From the NCBI RefSeq assembly GCF_015207505.1, contig NZ_JADEWT010000051.1:1-42551 (forward strand): a DNA stretch of 42,551 nt, in the 5' to 3' direction. Below are positions 1-8,242 of this stretch, piece after piece; positions within the stretch are counted from its first letter, which is position 1, and each line of letters begins with the position of its first letter. Source of the stretch: Tychonema sp. LEGE 06208 (GTDB lineage Bacteria > Cyanobacteriota > Cyanobacteriia > Cyanobacteriales > Microcoleaceae). A program made the translations under genes and the position numbers. Below the pieces are notes generated by a model that ran no database searches, was not told the origin of the DNA, and worked only from the letters and a program-made list of their open reading frames with translations.

Positions 1-136
1 GGGCATTGGGCATTGGGCATGGGGCATTGGGCATGGGGCGGAGCGAAGCGGAGGGATTGGGCGGAGCGAAGCGGAGGGATTGGGCGGAGCGAAGCGGAGG
101 GATTGGGTATACCTCACAACGCGATCGAACCGCTAT
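1..136. repeat. Right part of a TA-tipped hairpin element (MITE-like, copy A) with a 23-bp tandem core
   Basis: The window opens inside the element. The core starts with gcattgg/gcatggg units, then three perfect 23-bp copies at 38-60, 61-83 and 84-106. It closes with the end motif atacctcac...gaaccgcta, which is shared with the copies at 6938, 10568, 11176 and (inverted) 17148. The left end lies outside the window. The base pair after GCTA is TC rather than the TA seen in the other copies. Confidence 0.7.
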
Positions 137-291
137 CTGTAGATCCGCGCTGCGCCTGAAATGCGGGTAGATTTGCAAAGGTCTTGTCTAGGGGAAGTAT
201 GCTTTTTGGCTGACTCCCGATTTTGTAAAGTAATGTTAAGCTGCATGGGGATGCAATCAACCTTTATAGCCTCGCACCTGTGTTTTAGCCC

Positions 292-1017
292 ATGTCTTCC
301 GATCGCACATTGCTGATTTCGCGCTGTTTCCTGGCTGGTTTGGGAACGCAGATGTTTTTGCACCACCAGCACCGGATTCCCCGAGATAGTCCCGTGCTGG
401 TGGTGAGCAATCACCGCAGTTTCTTAGATCCTGTGCTGCTGACGGCGGCTTTGAGTCGATCGATCCGGTTTGCTTGTCATCACTACATGGGTCAAGTTCC
501 GGTGATTCGGGAAGTTGTCACGACTTTTGGGGCTTTTCCCTTGGAAGCACCGGAGCAGCGACAGCAGCATTTTTTCTCTCAAGCGACGTCGCTGCTGCAA
601 AGTGGGGAGATGGTGGGGGTATTTCCAGAGGGTGCAGAACCGATGGTGAAGTGTACTCAACCGAATACTGTGGGGAAGTTTCAGCGGGGATTTGCTCATT
701 TGGCTTTGCGGGCTCCGCTGCGCGATTTGGCGGTATTGCCGGTGGCGATTGGTTCGATCGAGGAAAAGTCGGTGCGCTCTGGTGTACCGCTCAAGTTGTT
801 GAGTTTGTTCGATCCTTCCGAACCGCTGTTCGATCGCGCCGGGTGGCATCCTGTGATAGTTTATCAGCGAGTTAATGTTTTAATCGGTCGGCCTTACTGG
901 ATTACTGTCGATCGACAGCAGCAATATCGAGGCAAAAAAGCCAAAGCTGTTGTTGCTGAACTCACAGAGCACTGTCAGGGGGAAATTGCACAATTGCTCC
1001 AACGAGGGTGTTTGTAA
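292..1017 (+). CDS. PlsC-type 1-acylglycerol-3-phosphate acyltransferase
   Basis: This is a 241-residue lysophospholipid acyltransferase-like protein. It would transfer an acyl chain to lysophosphatidate or a similar acceptor at the inner face of the membrane. The catalytic HX4D motif is clear as NHRSFLD, with His41 and Asp46, and the acceptor-binding motif FPEGAEP begins at Phe111. Length and motif spacing fit the PlsC/LPLAT family. The ATG at 292 has no obvious Shine-Dalgarno sequence, which is common in cyanobacteria. It is followed by a short repeat-bearing gap and then a hydrolase on the same strand, so the two may be co-transcribed. Cyanobacteria carry several PlsC paralogues, and the exact acceptor cannot be read from the sequence; it could be a paralogue of plsC rather than the essential copy. 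Confidence 0.85.
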   Translation: MSSDRTLLISRCFLAGLGTQMFLHHQHRIPRDSPVLVVSNHRSFLDPVLLTAALSRSIRFACHHYMGQVPVIREVVTTFGAFPLEAPEQRQQHFFSQATSLLQSGEMVGVFPEGAEPMVKCTQPNTVGKFQRGFAHLALRAPLRDLAVLPVAIGSIEEKSVRSGVPLKLLSLFDPSEPLFDRAGWHPVIVYQRVNVLIGRPYWITVDRQQQYRGKKAKAVVAELTEHCQGEIAQLLQRGCL

Positions 1018-1047
1018 CGAAGGAAGTTCGGCAACTCGCAATGTACG

Positions 1048-1090
1048 GGATGTAACGGATGTAACGGATGTAAGTCCGATGTCCGTCGGA
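1048..1090. repeat. Three 9-bp tandem repeats plus a small hairpin
   Basis: ggatgtaac/g occurs three times in a row at 1048-1074. It is followed by the small inverted repeat tccga/tcgga at 1075-1090 and then a purine-rich run. The rest of the 1018-1312 gap shows nothing I can name. Confidence 0.6.
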
Positions 1091-1312
1091 AGAAGGAAGA
1101 GGGAAGAAGGAAGAGAGAATAAATTTGTGATTTTTGCTCGCATTTTCCTTGTGTCGCCGTCCTCGGCTGATTCTTAGTCGCTTCCTGGTTTAAGATTCCC
1201 GATTCGTCTGATGTCTTAATTGATGATTTTTCTTGCTCTGTGATTATCCCCCTATTTTTGACAGCAATCCCCGACTGATAGAGTTCATACAATTTAATTT
1301 CTGATTTTAATC

Positions 1313-2122
1313 ATGCCAAATGCTAGTAACCAGGTTCGTTTTCTAACCCCCAAACCCCCGAAAGCCGATCGCCCTTTATTTATATTTCTACCCGGTATGG
1401 ATGGTAGCGGTTTGCTGCTGCGGCCGCAAATTTCTAAATTGGCGAATCATTTCGACATTCGCTGCTTAACTTTACCTCCTGATGATATGGCTAGTTGGGA
1501 GGTACTTGTCAGCGAAACAATTGCCTTAATCGAAGCAGAAAAGCAAACCGGAAAGCAGCAGCGGCAGGTTTATCTGTGCGGGGAGTCATTTGGGGGCTGT
1601 TTAGCGATGAAAATTGTTTTAGAAGCTCCCCAATTGTGCGATCGACTAATTTTAGTGAATCCTGCTTCTTCATTCCGACAACAGCCTTGGGTGCAGTGGG
1701 GTTCGCATCTAACTCAGTGGTTGCCGGCGAATCTTTATCCGCTGTCGGTAATCGGTTTGTTGCCGATATTAGCATCTTTAGGAAAGATTGGGCGCGACGA
1801 CCGGCGGGCTTTGCTAGAAGCGATGCAAGCCGTACCGCAACACACGTCTGTGTGGAGATTGGCGTTAGTGCGATCGTTTGATGTTGATGAAAATCAGTTG
1901 CGCGGCATCAAACAGCAGACGTTAGTAATTGCTAGCGGTGCCGATCGGCTGCTACCTTCAATAGCAGAAGCGCAGCTTTTAGTCAAAGTAATTCCCAATG
2001 CTGAAATGGTGATGCTGGCTAACAGCGGTCATGCTTGTTTGTTAGAAACAGATGTTGACCTTTTCGCGATTATGCAAGCTCGCAATTTTTCAACAGGTAA
2101 GTCATTAGTTAGGAGTCATTAG
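1313..2122 (+). CDS. Alpha/beta hydrolase
   Basis: This 269-residue protein has an alpha/beta-hydrolase fold. The oxyanion-loop motif FLPGMDGSG lies near residue 25. The nucleophile elbow is CGESFGG with Ser92, the acid is probably Asp211 in SGADRLLP, and the base is His240 in NSGHACLLE. All three catalytic residues are present in the usual order, so it should be an active esterase, lipase or thioesterase-type enzyme. The substrate is unknown. The last residues (about KSLVRSH) are encoded by the start of the heptamer repeat block that follows, so the C-terminus has been shaped by repeat DNA. It lies 295 bp downstream of the acyltransferase on the same strand, which hints at a lipid-related role, but that is inference. 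Confidence 0.8.
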   Translation: MPNASNQVRFLTPKPPKADRPLFIFLPGMDGSGLLLRPQISKLANHFDIRCLTLPPDDMASWEVLVSETIALIEAEKQTGKQQRQVYLCGESFGGCLAMKIVLEAPQLCDRLILVNPASSFRQQPWVQWGSHLTQWLPANLYPLSVIGLLPILASLGKIGRDDRRALLEAMQAVPQHTSVWRLALVRSFDVDENQLRGIKQQTLVIASGADRLLPSIAEAQLLVKVIPNAEMVMLANSGHACLLETDVDLFAIMQARNFSTGKSLVRSH

Positions 2123-2604
2123 TTTGGAGTCATTAGTCAGTAGTCATTAGTCATTAGTTTGGAGTCATTAGTCAGTAGTCATTAGTCATTAGTTTGGAGT
2201 CAGTAGTCATTAGTCATTAGTCAGTAGTCATTAGTCATTAGTTTGGAGTCATTAGTCATTAGTCGGTAGTCAGCAGTCATTAGTCAATAGTCCTCAGTCA
2301 TTAGTTGCTTGTCTCCAGGCACTTTTTAGTGACGGTCTGGTTAATTTGGATACGAACTTTATCGATCGCTCAATCTGTAATTTTGCTTCTAGTGACCAAT
2401 AAATGACAAGTCATAGCTAATGACTAATGACTGTTGAATGTTGACTGTTGACTGTTAGCTGTTAGTTGTTATTGGGAATTGAGAATGGGAAATTGGGAAT
2501 TCGTAGCAAGTAACCAATAACCAATAACTAATAACCAATTCCCAACAACTACTGACTACTGACTACTGACTACTGACTACCGACTACTGATTACTGACTA
2601 CTGA
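2103..2604. repeat. Heptamer-type short tandem repeat block between convergent genes
   Basis: The left half repeats gtcattagt/gtcagtagt units with an interspersed tttgga. The right half carries the reverse-complement sense (actaatgact, then many ctactga units). The block therefore forms a large imperfect inverted repeat of about 500 bp. Taataaccaa units lie in the middle. The block begins inside the 3' end of the hydrolase gene and runs up to the stop codon of the convergent minus-strand gene. No coding potential is seen. Confidence 0.85.
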
Positions 2605-3180
2605 CTAATTAAGATTCAGCCATTTTTGAGCGTTAAGCCGCTGGACTACGCCAAACACCATGAGGTCGAGAGTAATCTTGCGCTCGTCTATCAAAAAAGG
2701 CTCTAAAGTGCTGGTATGGGTATTATTTTCAGCACAGGAAAACGCCCTTTGACTTTGAATATTTTCTTGAGGAAAATACAGGTTAAATTGGCGCTGACCT
2801 TCTTGGAATTTACCAATTACCTGCCAGCAATCTCCAGCGGTACTCATACCGGCAATGGGGAGTTTTTGCTTGGTAAAACGCACCTCTAAGTCCTTAACGC
2901 CCTGCTTGGTCAAAGCAGTTTGCAAGGCGGGCAAATAATCTTGTTGAATAAATTCCGCAAAGGGCTTGTCTTCAACAGCAGGTGCTTTTTCTTTTTTAGC
3001 TTTAGCTGGGGACTTGTCGCCGTCAGCGGCTTTAGCTGGGGGCTTTTTAGCTTTAGCTGCGGGCTTGTCAGTGCTGGGTAAGTCGGTTGTCTCGGGTGCG
3101 TCGGAACTTGGGGCGTTCTCGATCGCAGCACTGGGAGTTTCTGATTCGCCAGCGGTAGGGTTTTGCGGTTCTTCTGGCAT
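2605..3180 (-). CDS. DUF2996 family protein
   Basis: This is a 191-residue protein of unknown function. Residues 1 to about 85 are a low-complexity Ala/Lys/Pro/Asp-rich segment. The conserved domain begins at about EDKPFAEFIQQDYLPAL and ends with LMVFGVVQRLNAQKWL. This matches my memory of the DUF2996 family, found in cyanobacteria and plastid-bearing plants. No signal peptide or membrane helix is visible. The start is supported by aaggaag five bases before the ATG. The two-part build, a disordered charged N-terminus and a compact C-terminus, suggests an adaptor or assembly factor, but no function should be assumed. It is the last of three loosely spaced minus-strand genes. Confidence 0.8.
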   Translation of the reverse strand: MPEEPQNPTAGESETPSAAIENAPSSDAPETTDLPSTDKPAAKAKKPPAKAADGDKSPAKAKKEKAPAVEDKPFAEFIQQDYLPALQTALTKQGVKDLEVRFTKQKLPIAGMSTAGDCWQVIGKFQEGQRQFNLYFPQENIQSQRAFSCAENNTHTSTLEPFLIDERKITLDLMVFGVVQRLNAQKWLNLN

Positions 3181-3363
3181 TAAGGCTTCCTTGTAAAATT
3201 GATTGGTAGGAGTTTTGAGTTGAGATCCGGGCGATCGACTCGATCGATCGCACAGATATTTTATCGAAAACCAAGCTTAAAGAATTGTCAGTCAAAAAAC
3301 TTTGAGATCGAAACACTCGCTGCCGGGTTTTCCTCTTGACAAATTGCAACTCCTGTGCTGAGT

Positions 3364-4251
3364 CTAAATTTCAGCGACAGCTCGTTCAATCAAACGGCGG
3401 GCGAGAGTTTGAACGCCGGTGTGTTCGTAGTAATTGGTAGTCATGTCGAGGAATGCGCCCACATAGTCCACCTTATCGGCAGAAATTTCGACAAAATTCT
3501 GCAAGTGGCCGAGTACGTTTTGAGGTGTCAAACCTCGATCGCTGACAAAAGAGCCCATCCAACCGGAAACCGAGTTAAAGCTTTCGCCGATAAAGCCGAG
3601 CTGGCCTGCGGGAGAGCCGCCTGGAATCATGCCGCCGATCGACTTAAACACTACATTATCTTGCAAATCTTGCGGGGAGAGGCGTTGAATCCAAGACTGA
3701 GTAGCCATAATAAAGTCTGGGCCCAGGGGAATCAAACCGTCGAAACAAACCAAAGCAGCCATCCGCATCAGGGATTCGCCGCCGTAGTCGCCCAGAGCTC
3801 CGGCAAAATCGCCGATGCTGTCGCCTGGAATCCCGTTGATTTGGCAAAAAGCGAGCAACTCAGTGACTAACTTCAAAGAAAGGTCGATCGTCTGAGCTTT
3901 TTCTGGCTTCGGGGTGAGATTGCCGAGGAAGCCCAAAAACGGGACATTTTCGGATACTTTGTTGGCCATAGCAGCCGCGCCTAGGGCACCGGAGGCACTG
4001 TCGATGGTTTGGTAGAGCCAAAGAGCGCGCTGGTAGCCTTGGGACTTATCGTTGTAGAGATAGATGGCCCGATCGCCAATTTGCTGAATCAAATCTTCAT
4101 CAGTTTCGCCAGTAACAGTGCGAATGGTATTTTCAAAGCCCACTAAATTGTTCCACTCGCCGGGAACCACAAAGTCAAGCGCTCGCAGGGCTTTGACAGT
4201 CATGTTGTCTTTGGGCAATTGATCGACTAATTCAAAGACTGTTTTGCTCAC
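3364..4251 (-). CDS. Conserved hypothetical protein, Gly/Ala-rich, probably soluble
   Basis: I do not recognise this 295-residue protein. I place the start at the GTG at 4251 (VSKTVFELVDQLP), because a strong aaggag lies six bases upstream at 4258-4263. An in-frame ATG 24 bases further up sits upstream of that ribosome site and is less likely. The sequence looks mostly helical with glycine-rich turns (SGALGAAAMANKV, GGMIPGGSPAGQLGF) and no clear signal peptide or long membrane segment. Intact reading frame, good ribosome site and normal codon use argue that it is real. It lies between the DUF2996 gene and a lipoprotein gene on the same strand, with gaps of about 140-180 bases, so co-transcription is uncertain. 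Confidence 0.75.
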   Translation of the reverse strand: MSKTVFELVDQLPKDNMTVKALRALDFVVPGEWNNLVGFENTIRTVTGETDEDLIQQIGDRAIYLYNDKSQGYQRALWLYQTIDSASGALGAAAMANKVSENVPFLGFLGNLTPKPEKAQTIDLSLKLVTELLAFCQINGIPGDSIGDFAGALGDYGGESLMRMAALVCFDGLIPLGPDFIMATQSWIQRLSPQDLQDNVVFKSIGGMIPGGSPAGQLGFIGESFNSVSGWMGSFVSDRGLTPQNVLGHLQNFVEISADKVDYVGAFLDMTTNYYEHTGVQTLARRLIERAVAEI

Positions 4252-4389
4252 AAAAAACTCCTTATAGCTGAACAAGAATCAAAGATATTACTTTTGGCAG
4301 ATGGCAAGAACTTCACAATTTTGTCTGGGCAGACTTAATTTTGATTGCGCCTGACTAAAGTCGGGCGGGAAGTTCTATCGGAGAGATTG

Positions 4390-4944
4390 CTATTTAACGC
4401 TAGCGAGGCCGGCGAGGTTAAATTTTGACAGCCAAGCTTCGCGATCGCTAGCAGTAAAAGATGGATCGCGGGATTGAACTTTCACCTGATAGCGATTTGC
4501 CACCAAAACAGCAGTGATATTAGCACCCTGATTGACAGCAGGATAGCCGCTAATTTGCTTGGTACTTTGCTGGAATTTTGTACCAGCGGAGGGGTTGCCG
4601 GCGATATCGTTAATCGAGAGTACCGCGACATTTTTACCGTCTTTGTTGAGCTTAGCTTCAGCAAAACCAGATTTTTCTTGAGCGAAGACGCGATCGAATC
4701 CGCCGCCTGAAGAGGGGAAGTATTTATTTAACTTGCCGCCTGCGACTGCGTTCTTGGGAAGGTTTTGACTTTGAGCTATGGATTTGTCAGTAGCCTGCTT
4801 GGTATTAGCCGCGGGTTTTTGGGTACTTTCCTTCTGGGCTTGATCCCAGCGCGAAGGGGTTTGGGTTTGACCGCAGGAAGTCACCAGCAGCAGTACCGAG
4901 ATCAGGAATGGAGCTAAGATTTTGCGCGCGGAGAGAAATTGCAT
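4390..4944 (-). CDS. Predicted lipoprotein of unknown function
   Basis: This is a 184-residue exported protein. The ATG at 4944 is preceded by caggag at a good distance. The N-terminus is a typical lipoprotein signal (MQFLSARKILAPFLISVLLL) followed by the lipobox VTSC, so the mature protein would begin at a lipidated Cys and sit on the periplasmic side of a membrane. After a Gln/Lys/Thr-rich linker of about 45 residues comes a compact domain of about 115 residues, starting near LNKYFPSSGGGFDRVFAQEK. The frame stays open 73 codons further upstream, but that stretch lacks a ribosome site and would bury the signal peptide. I do not know a named family for the domain. Confidence 0.8.
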   Translation of the reverse strand: MQFLSARKILAPFLISVLLLVTSCGQTQTPSRWDQAQKESTQKPAANTKQATDKSIAQSQNLPKNAVAGGKLNKYFPSSGGGFDRVFAQEKSGFAEAKLNKDGKNVAVLSINDIAGNPSAGTKFQQSTKQISGYPAVNQGANITAVLVANRYQVKVQSRDPSFTASDREAWLSKFNLAGLASVK

Positions 4945-5049
4945 CGCTGTCTCCTGATGAGTAGGTTTCCATAACAATTGTGGCTCAGAATTTGGAAATT
5001 TGTCTTTGGCGATCGGGTGATTTGTGCCTGCGGGAAAAAAATATTTGTA

Positions 5050-5084
5050 AAAAAATCCTCTGCCCGCATGACAGAGGATTTTTT
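5050..5084 (-). terminator. Bidirectional rho-independent-type terminator
   Basis: This is a perfect 13-bp stem (aaaaaatcctctg / cagaggatttttt) with a 9-base loop. It has an A-run on one side and a T-run on the other. It lies about 200 bases beyond the psaI stop and upstream of the lipoprotein gene, so it probably ends the psaL-psaI transcript. Confidence 0.85.
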
Positions 5085-5283
5085 GCAATGGCGAATTCAG
5101 ATGGAAGAAGACAGAAAGATTGCTCCACACAGTCGAGTCTGGGGGTTGGGGTAAAGAAAGCAAATTTCCTAATTACCAGCAATCTCAAAACAATTTTTTC
5201 GGATTTTCCCTAGACTTATGAGAGAGGTTTCAGAGCACTTGTCTGTCAGTCTTCCAACTGAGGTGTTGCTTTGTGGGAAAAGC

Positions 5284-5400
5284 TCAGGCGTCGCTTTCGA
5301 TGTGAATAAACAACAAACCCATTACCACAACTGGCATCAGCCAGCAAACAACGGGAATCAAAATCCAAGGCAAGAAAGAGGCAGCGTAGGTACCTGTCAT
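5284..5400 (-). CDS. psaI: Photosystem I reaction centre subunit VIII (PsaI)
   Basis: This is a 38-residue single-span thylakoid membrane protein. The translation begins [20 protein letters not shown] and ends [14 protein letters not shown], which is the PsaI pattern ([20 protein letters not shown]). PsaI packs against PsaL at the monomer interface of PSI and supports trimer or tetramer formation. The ATG at 5400 has ggag eight bases upstream. It lies 57 bases downstream of the psaL stop on the same strand, with a strong terminator about 200 bases further on, so psaL and psaI very likely form one transcript in the order psaL then psaI. The gene is short enough to be missed by length-filtered gene finders. 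Confidence 0.96.
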   Translation of the reverse strand: MTGTYAASFLPWILIPVVCWLMPVVVMGLLFIHIESDA

Positions 5401-5457
5401 GTCAAATTCTCCAAACTAAAGTTAGCGTGTTTCAACAGGGATATCGAGCAGCGGAGT

Positions 5458-5967
5458 CTAATTGTTGACTAAACCCCGGAAAATGGCATCAACGCCATTA
5501 AAGTTTTCCAGCAAGAAGTAGGCAGCAAAGACGCCGCTCATGCCGCCAATGAAGAAACCAGCGGTCAACTGACTCCATCCTTCAGCATTTCTGAGGGAAT
5601 CGGGAGTCATGGGATTAGCACTGGGGTAGCTGGTGTTGTCTTGCTTGAAAGAGACCAAACCGTAGGCAGACATACCTAGTGTGCCTAGTAGAACTATGAC
5701 GAGGGCTGTAATTAGTCCGCCAAGATTAGCTGCTTCAGGATAATCCCGCAGGGGTCCGAAGACGATTTCTGGGCCGACGAGGAAATAGCCGTGTGCCAAA
5801 CCGATTTCTAGACCTCGAACTAGGGGCGAGAGTCCTTTGCGGTAGGCTGGCAAGTTCCCGATGAATGCTTTGGTGAAATCAGAAGCACTGATGGGAGTTG
5901 CTAGATGACCCGTGAAGGGGTCGCCGTTAAAGGGTTTAATAAGCTCTGCATCTCTGGGATCGGCCAT
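5458..5967 (-). CDS. psaL: Photosystem I reaction centre subunit XI (PsaL)
   Basis: This is a 169-residue PSI subunit that forms the contact between PSI monomers in the thylakoid membrane. The translation starts MADPRDAELIKPFNGDPFTG, followed by the conserved stretch SPLVRGLEIGLAHGYFLVGP that contains the His-bearing chlorophyll-binding helix. Two more hydrophobic spans follow (GGLITALVIVLLGTLGM and GFFIGGMSGVFAAYFLL). The frame extends 14 codons upstream to another ATG (MNASKFTH), but homologues start at MADPRD-like sequence and a purine-rich gagg lies just upstream of this ATG, so I chose 5967. psaI follows 57 bases downstream. Confidence 0.97.
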   Translation of the reverse strand: MADPRDAELIKPFNGDPFTGHLATPISASDFTKAFIGNLPAYRKGLSPLVRGLEIGLAHGYFLVGPEIVFGPLRDYPEAANLGGLITALVIVLLGTLGMSAYGLVSFKQDNTSYPSANPMTPDSLRNAEGWSQLTAGFFIGGMSGVFAAYFLLENFNGVDAIFRGLVNN

Positions 5968-6081
5968 ATTCTCTTTTTCCTCGCTGTGCGTAAATTTTGA
6001 GGCGTTCAAGTCATATTTTACGCAGGGACGGGCTTCCTATTTGCATAAATGCTACCGAGCTTTAGAAAAGTTCACTATTCT

Positions 6082-6798
6082 TTAGTTTTCAGAAGAATTT
6101 TTCTTTTGTCCTCTATACCAGAAAGCGAGTCGATCGGGCGACACTCCCAGGAAATAAGCGATAATTACTATTTGATTGATGGCAGTGGTTTTGAGTACCC
6201 CAAGCTGCTGCCAGCGGCGGTCGGAGGTCAGCACGGGCTGGGGTAATAGGGCAATGCGGCCTTGTTTTTTCAACCGGCACACGAATTCAAAGTCTTCCAT
6301 CAGGGGTAAGTCGGGAAAACCGCCGATTTTGTCAAAGGTAGCTGAATACAGAAAAATGGCTTGATCGCCGTAGGGCATTTGGAAAAAGTTCGATCGACAG
6401 TTTACCCCTGTTTCTACCAGCCGCAGACAGAGCCTGCGCCCATCAATTTTGAGTGGAAATGCCCCCCCTAGTATGGACGGTTTAGCTAATGCCATGCGCG
6501 CGTCAGAGTCGTAGCCTGGGGGTAAAAGAGTGTCGGCGTGGAGGAACAGCAGGATATCTCCAGTAGCGGAGGCGGCACCTGTATTCATTTGAGTAGCGCG
6601 GCCTGGGGCGGTAGAGATAACTCGCACGCCCAAAGATTGGGCTATATCTGCGGTGCCATCGCTGCTGCCGCCGTCGGCGACAATGATTTCAACATTTTTA
6701 GCATTTCGGGCGGTGGAGATGACTGGGGCGATCGTAGGTGCTTCGTTTAAGGCTGGAATAATAATAGAAATTTTGAGATTATGATTTTCTGATGGCAT
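6082..6798 (-). CDS. GT2 glycosyltransferase, TIGR04283 type (arsenosugar biosynthesis-associated)
   Basis: This is a 238-residue GT-A fold glycosyltransferase. It opens with KISIIIPALNEAPTI and VADGGSSDGTADIA (nucleotide-sugar binding). The DxD-like motif is FLHADTLLP, followed by GGAFPL and the acceptor-side LMEDFEFVCRLKKQGRI. The order and length match the TIGR04283 family, first described as transferase 2 associated with radical-SAM/selenodomain proteins and now linked to arsenosugar synthesis. A DUF2064/TIGR04282 partner lies about 580 bases upstream on the same strand, and the two families commonly occur together. No membrane helix is obvious. The function in arsenic metabolism is family knowledge, not seen here. 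Confidence 0.85.
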   Translation of the reverse strand: MPSENHNLKISIIIPALNEAPTIAPVISTARNAKNVEIIVADGGSSDGTADIAQSLGVRVISTAPGRATQMNTGAASATGDILLFLHADTLLPPGYDSDARMALAKPSILGGAFPLKIDGRRLCLRLVETGVNCRSNFFQMPYGDQAIFLYSATFDKIGGFPDLPLMEDFEFVCRLKKQGRIALLPQPVLTSDRRWQQLGVLKTTAINQIVIIAYFLGVSPDRLAFWYRGQKKNSSEN

Positions 6799-6897
6799 AC
6801 AGAATTAAGCAGCCCGTGACATAGAGGGCGGGTTGTACAAAGCTTATCTGTTATTCAACAGCTTGGGACAGTTTTAGGCTTTACAGATGGGGTCGAA

Positions 6898-7139
6898 AAA
6901 CCGGGTTTCTATGAGTTTTGGGTTGAGTAGCCATAAATATAGCCTTTCTGTGCTCTCATATGAGGTACTATCCGGGATAGGGCATTGGGCATAGGGCATT
7001 GAGCGGAGCGAAGCGGAGGGATTGGCCCGCGCAGGGCATTGGGCTATCCTCACTTTTTTGATAACCGCTATAGTCAGAAACCGGGTTTCTAGGAGTTGGG
7101 CGACGCTTTAGGAGCAATTCAGTCAGAAACCGGGTTTCT
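6898..7139. repeat. Three dispersed palindromic copies of the agaaaccgggtttct motif
   Basis: Copies lie at 6898-6910, 7076-7090 and 7125-7139. The motif is an almost perfect palindrome. Relatives recur elsewhere in the window, for example near 11592, 26401, 40071-40105 and 40831, usually in gene gaps. Copy B of the MITE-like element lies between the first and second. Confidence 0.75.
6938..7072. repeat. TA-tipped hairpin element, copy B (complete, 135 bp)
   Basis: It starts TATAGCctttctgtgctctcat and ends tcacttttttgataaccGCTATA. The core contains gggcattgggcata units, one copy of the 23-bp unit seen in copy A, and a cccgcgcagggcattggg segment. Both outer ends read TA followed by TAGC or its complement. 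Confidence 0.8.
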
Positions 7140-7226
7140 ACGATTTGGGGGACGATTATCGCAGAGTATCGCCCTCAAATCATGATTCTATTTTGAACTA
7201 AAATTTGTTATATTTTGGCTTTTGTC

Positions 7227-7252
7227 GCGCTTGCGACTATTGTCGCAAGCGC
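7227..7252. other. Perfect 11-bp hairpin
   Basis: gcgcttgcgac and gtcgcaagcgc are separated by tatt. The stem is strong but has no T-run directly after it. It lies in the 6799-7382 gap, downstream of the DUF2064 gene (stop at 7383), and could act as a transcript end or RNA stabiliser. The rest of the gap holds only repeats. Confidence 0.7.
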
Positions 7253-7382
7253 TGTCTAACCACTGCATTTGGTCAGACAAATACAATTACTATATTATGA
7301 CTTTCTGGTTTCAAAATCAAGTGTTTTTTATTAATTAAACATGAGAATTACTAATGAATTAGATCTGCTCAATCGAGTTTAA

Positions 7383-8000
7383 TTATTTCAACATATTCAT
7401 ATCTAAATCTAGCAAATCCTCCGGTCGATCGATATCTGCAAGAGTGGGAAGATAAGCAATTTTCAGATCGAGGTTTTGGGCGATCGCCCGCGTAGCAGCA
7501 AAAACCTCATTAGTTCCCCAGTTAATGCCACCAAATAATTCTGGTACCGATCGCCCCAGCCCGATCAGATAATAACCTCCGTCTTTTGCCGGCCCCAAAA
7601 CTAAATCGTGCTGGCTCAGTTCGTCAAAAGCTTTTGCCATGATTTCTGGTTTCAGTGCGGGACAATCAGTGCCGATAATTACAGCTTTGTCAACCCCCGA
7701 ATTAAAGGAGTTTTGAAACGCTGCGGTCATTCTGGCACCTAAATCGCCGTCTGTTTGATTTTGATAAATAACATCGGTTCCCAACCAGTCTTGCATCTGT
7801 TGTGGGCTGCCGCCTGTGTAATGAATTTCTACTGATAGTTGGCGGGAGTTTTGGAGAGTGAGCGCGCGGGCGATCGCCTTTTGGGCCATCAAGCGGTGAA
7901 GATTGGCAGCACCTGTTTTTCCCAGCACCGCAATCAGTCTAGTTTTGGTTTTTCCGGGTTCGGGATAGCGGGTGAAAATTATTAGTTTTTCTGGAATCAT
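7383..8000 (-). CDS. DUF2064 transferase, TIGR04282 type (arsenosugar biosynthesis-associated)
   Basis: The protein of about 205 residues has a nucleotidyl/glycosyl-transferase fold like CofC/MobA. It opens with KLIIFTRYPEPGKTKTRL (nucleotide-binding loop). Then come QTDGDLGARM, IGTDCPALKPE with its metal-binding Asp, and GPAKDGGYYLIGL. These match DUF2064, which is paired with TIGR04283 in arsenosugar-type loci. The start is uncertain: I use the ATG at 8000 because the family begins right at this fold, but in-frame ATGs at 8033 and 8081 would add 11 or 27 residues. None has a good ribosome site. The partner glycosyltransferase lies downstream on the same strand, with the repeat-filled gap between them. 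Confidence 0.82.
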   Translation of the reverse strand: MIPEKLIIFTRYPEPGKTKTRLIAVLGKTGAANLHRLMAQKAIARALTLQNSRQLSVEIHYTGGSPQQMQDWLGTDVIYQNQTDGDLGARMTAAFQNSFNSGVDKAVIIGTDCPALKPEIMAKAFDELSQHDLVLGPAKDGGYYLIGLGRSVPELFGGINWGTNEVFAATRAIAQNLDLKIAYLPTLADIDRPEDLLDLDMNMLK

Positions 8001-8242
8001 ACAATTTTTGATTTTAGCTGATAGTTCTTGCATAAATCTTCGAGAGAGCCGATCAACCGCAGATTTTAAGCAAATAAACACAAATAAACGCAGATAATTT
8101 ATAGATTGTCTGCGAGTGAGTACAATGCAAGTCTAATATTAGTGGGTTGGGCGCGGTTTAATATTTGTTTGTTGGTGACTTAAGTTAATTGTCGCACCCA
8201 ATTTACCCTACAATAGGTTAACTGAAAGTTGGTAATTGACGG

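Noticed and set aside
2103-2604. Possible CRISPR array
   Set aside because: The repeats are 7-9 bp units without unique spacers of constant length; no cas genes are in the window.
4945-5163. Upstream extension of the lipoprotein gene to 5163
   Set aside because: It would place the lipoprotein signal in the middle of the protein, and it crosses the terminator hairpin at 5050-5084. The ATG at 4944 has a good ribosome site.
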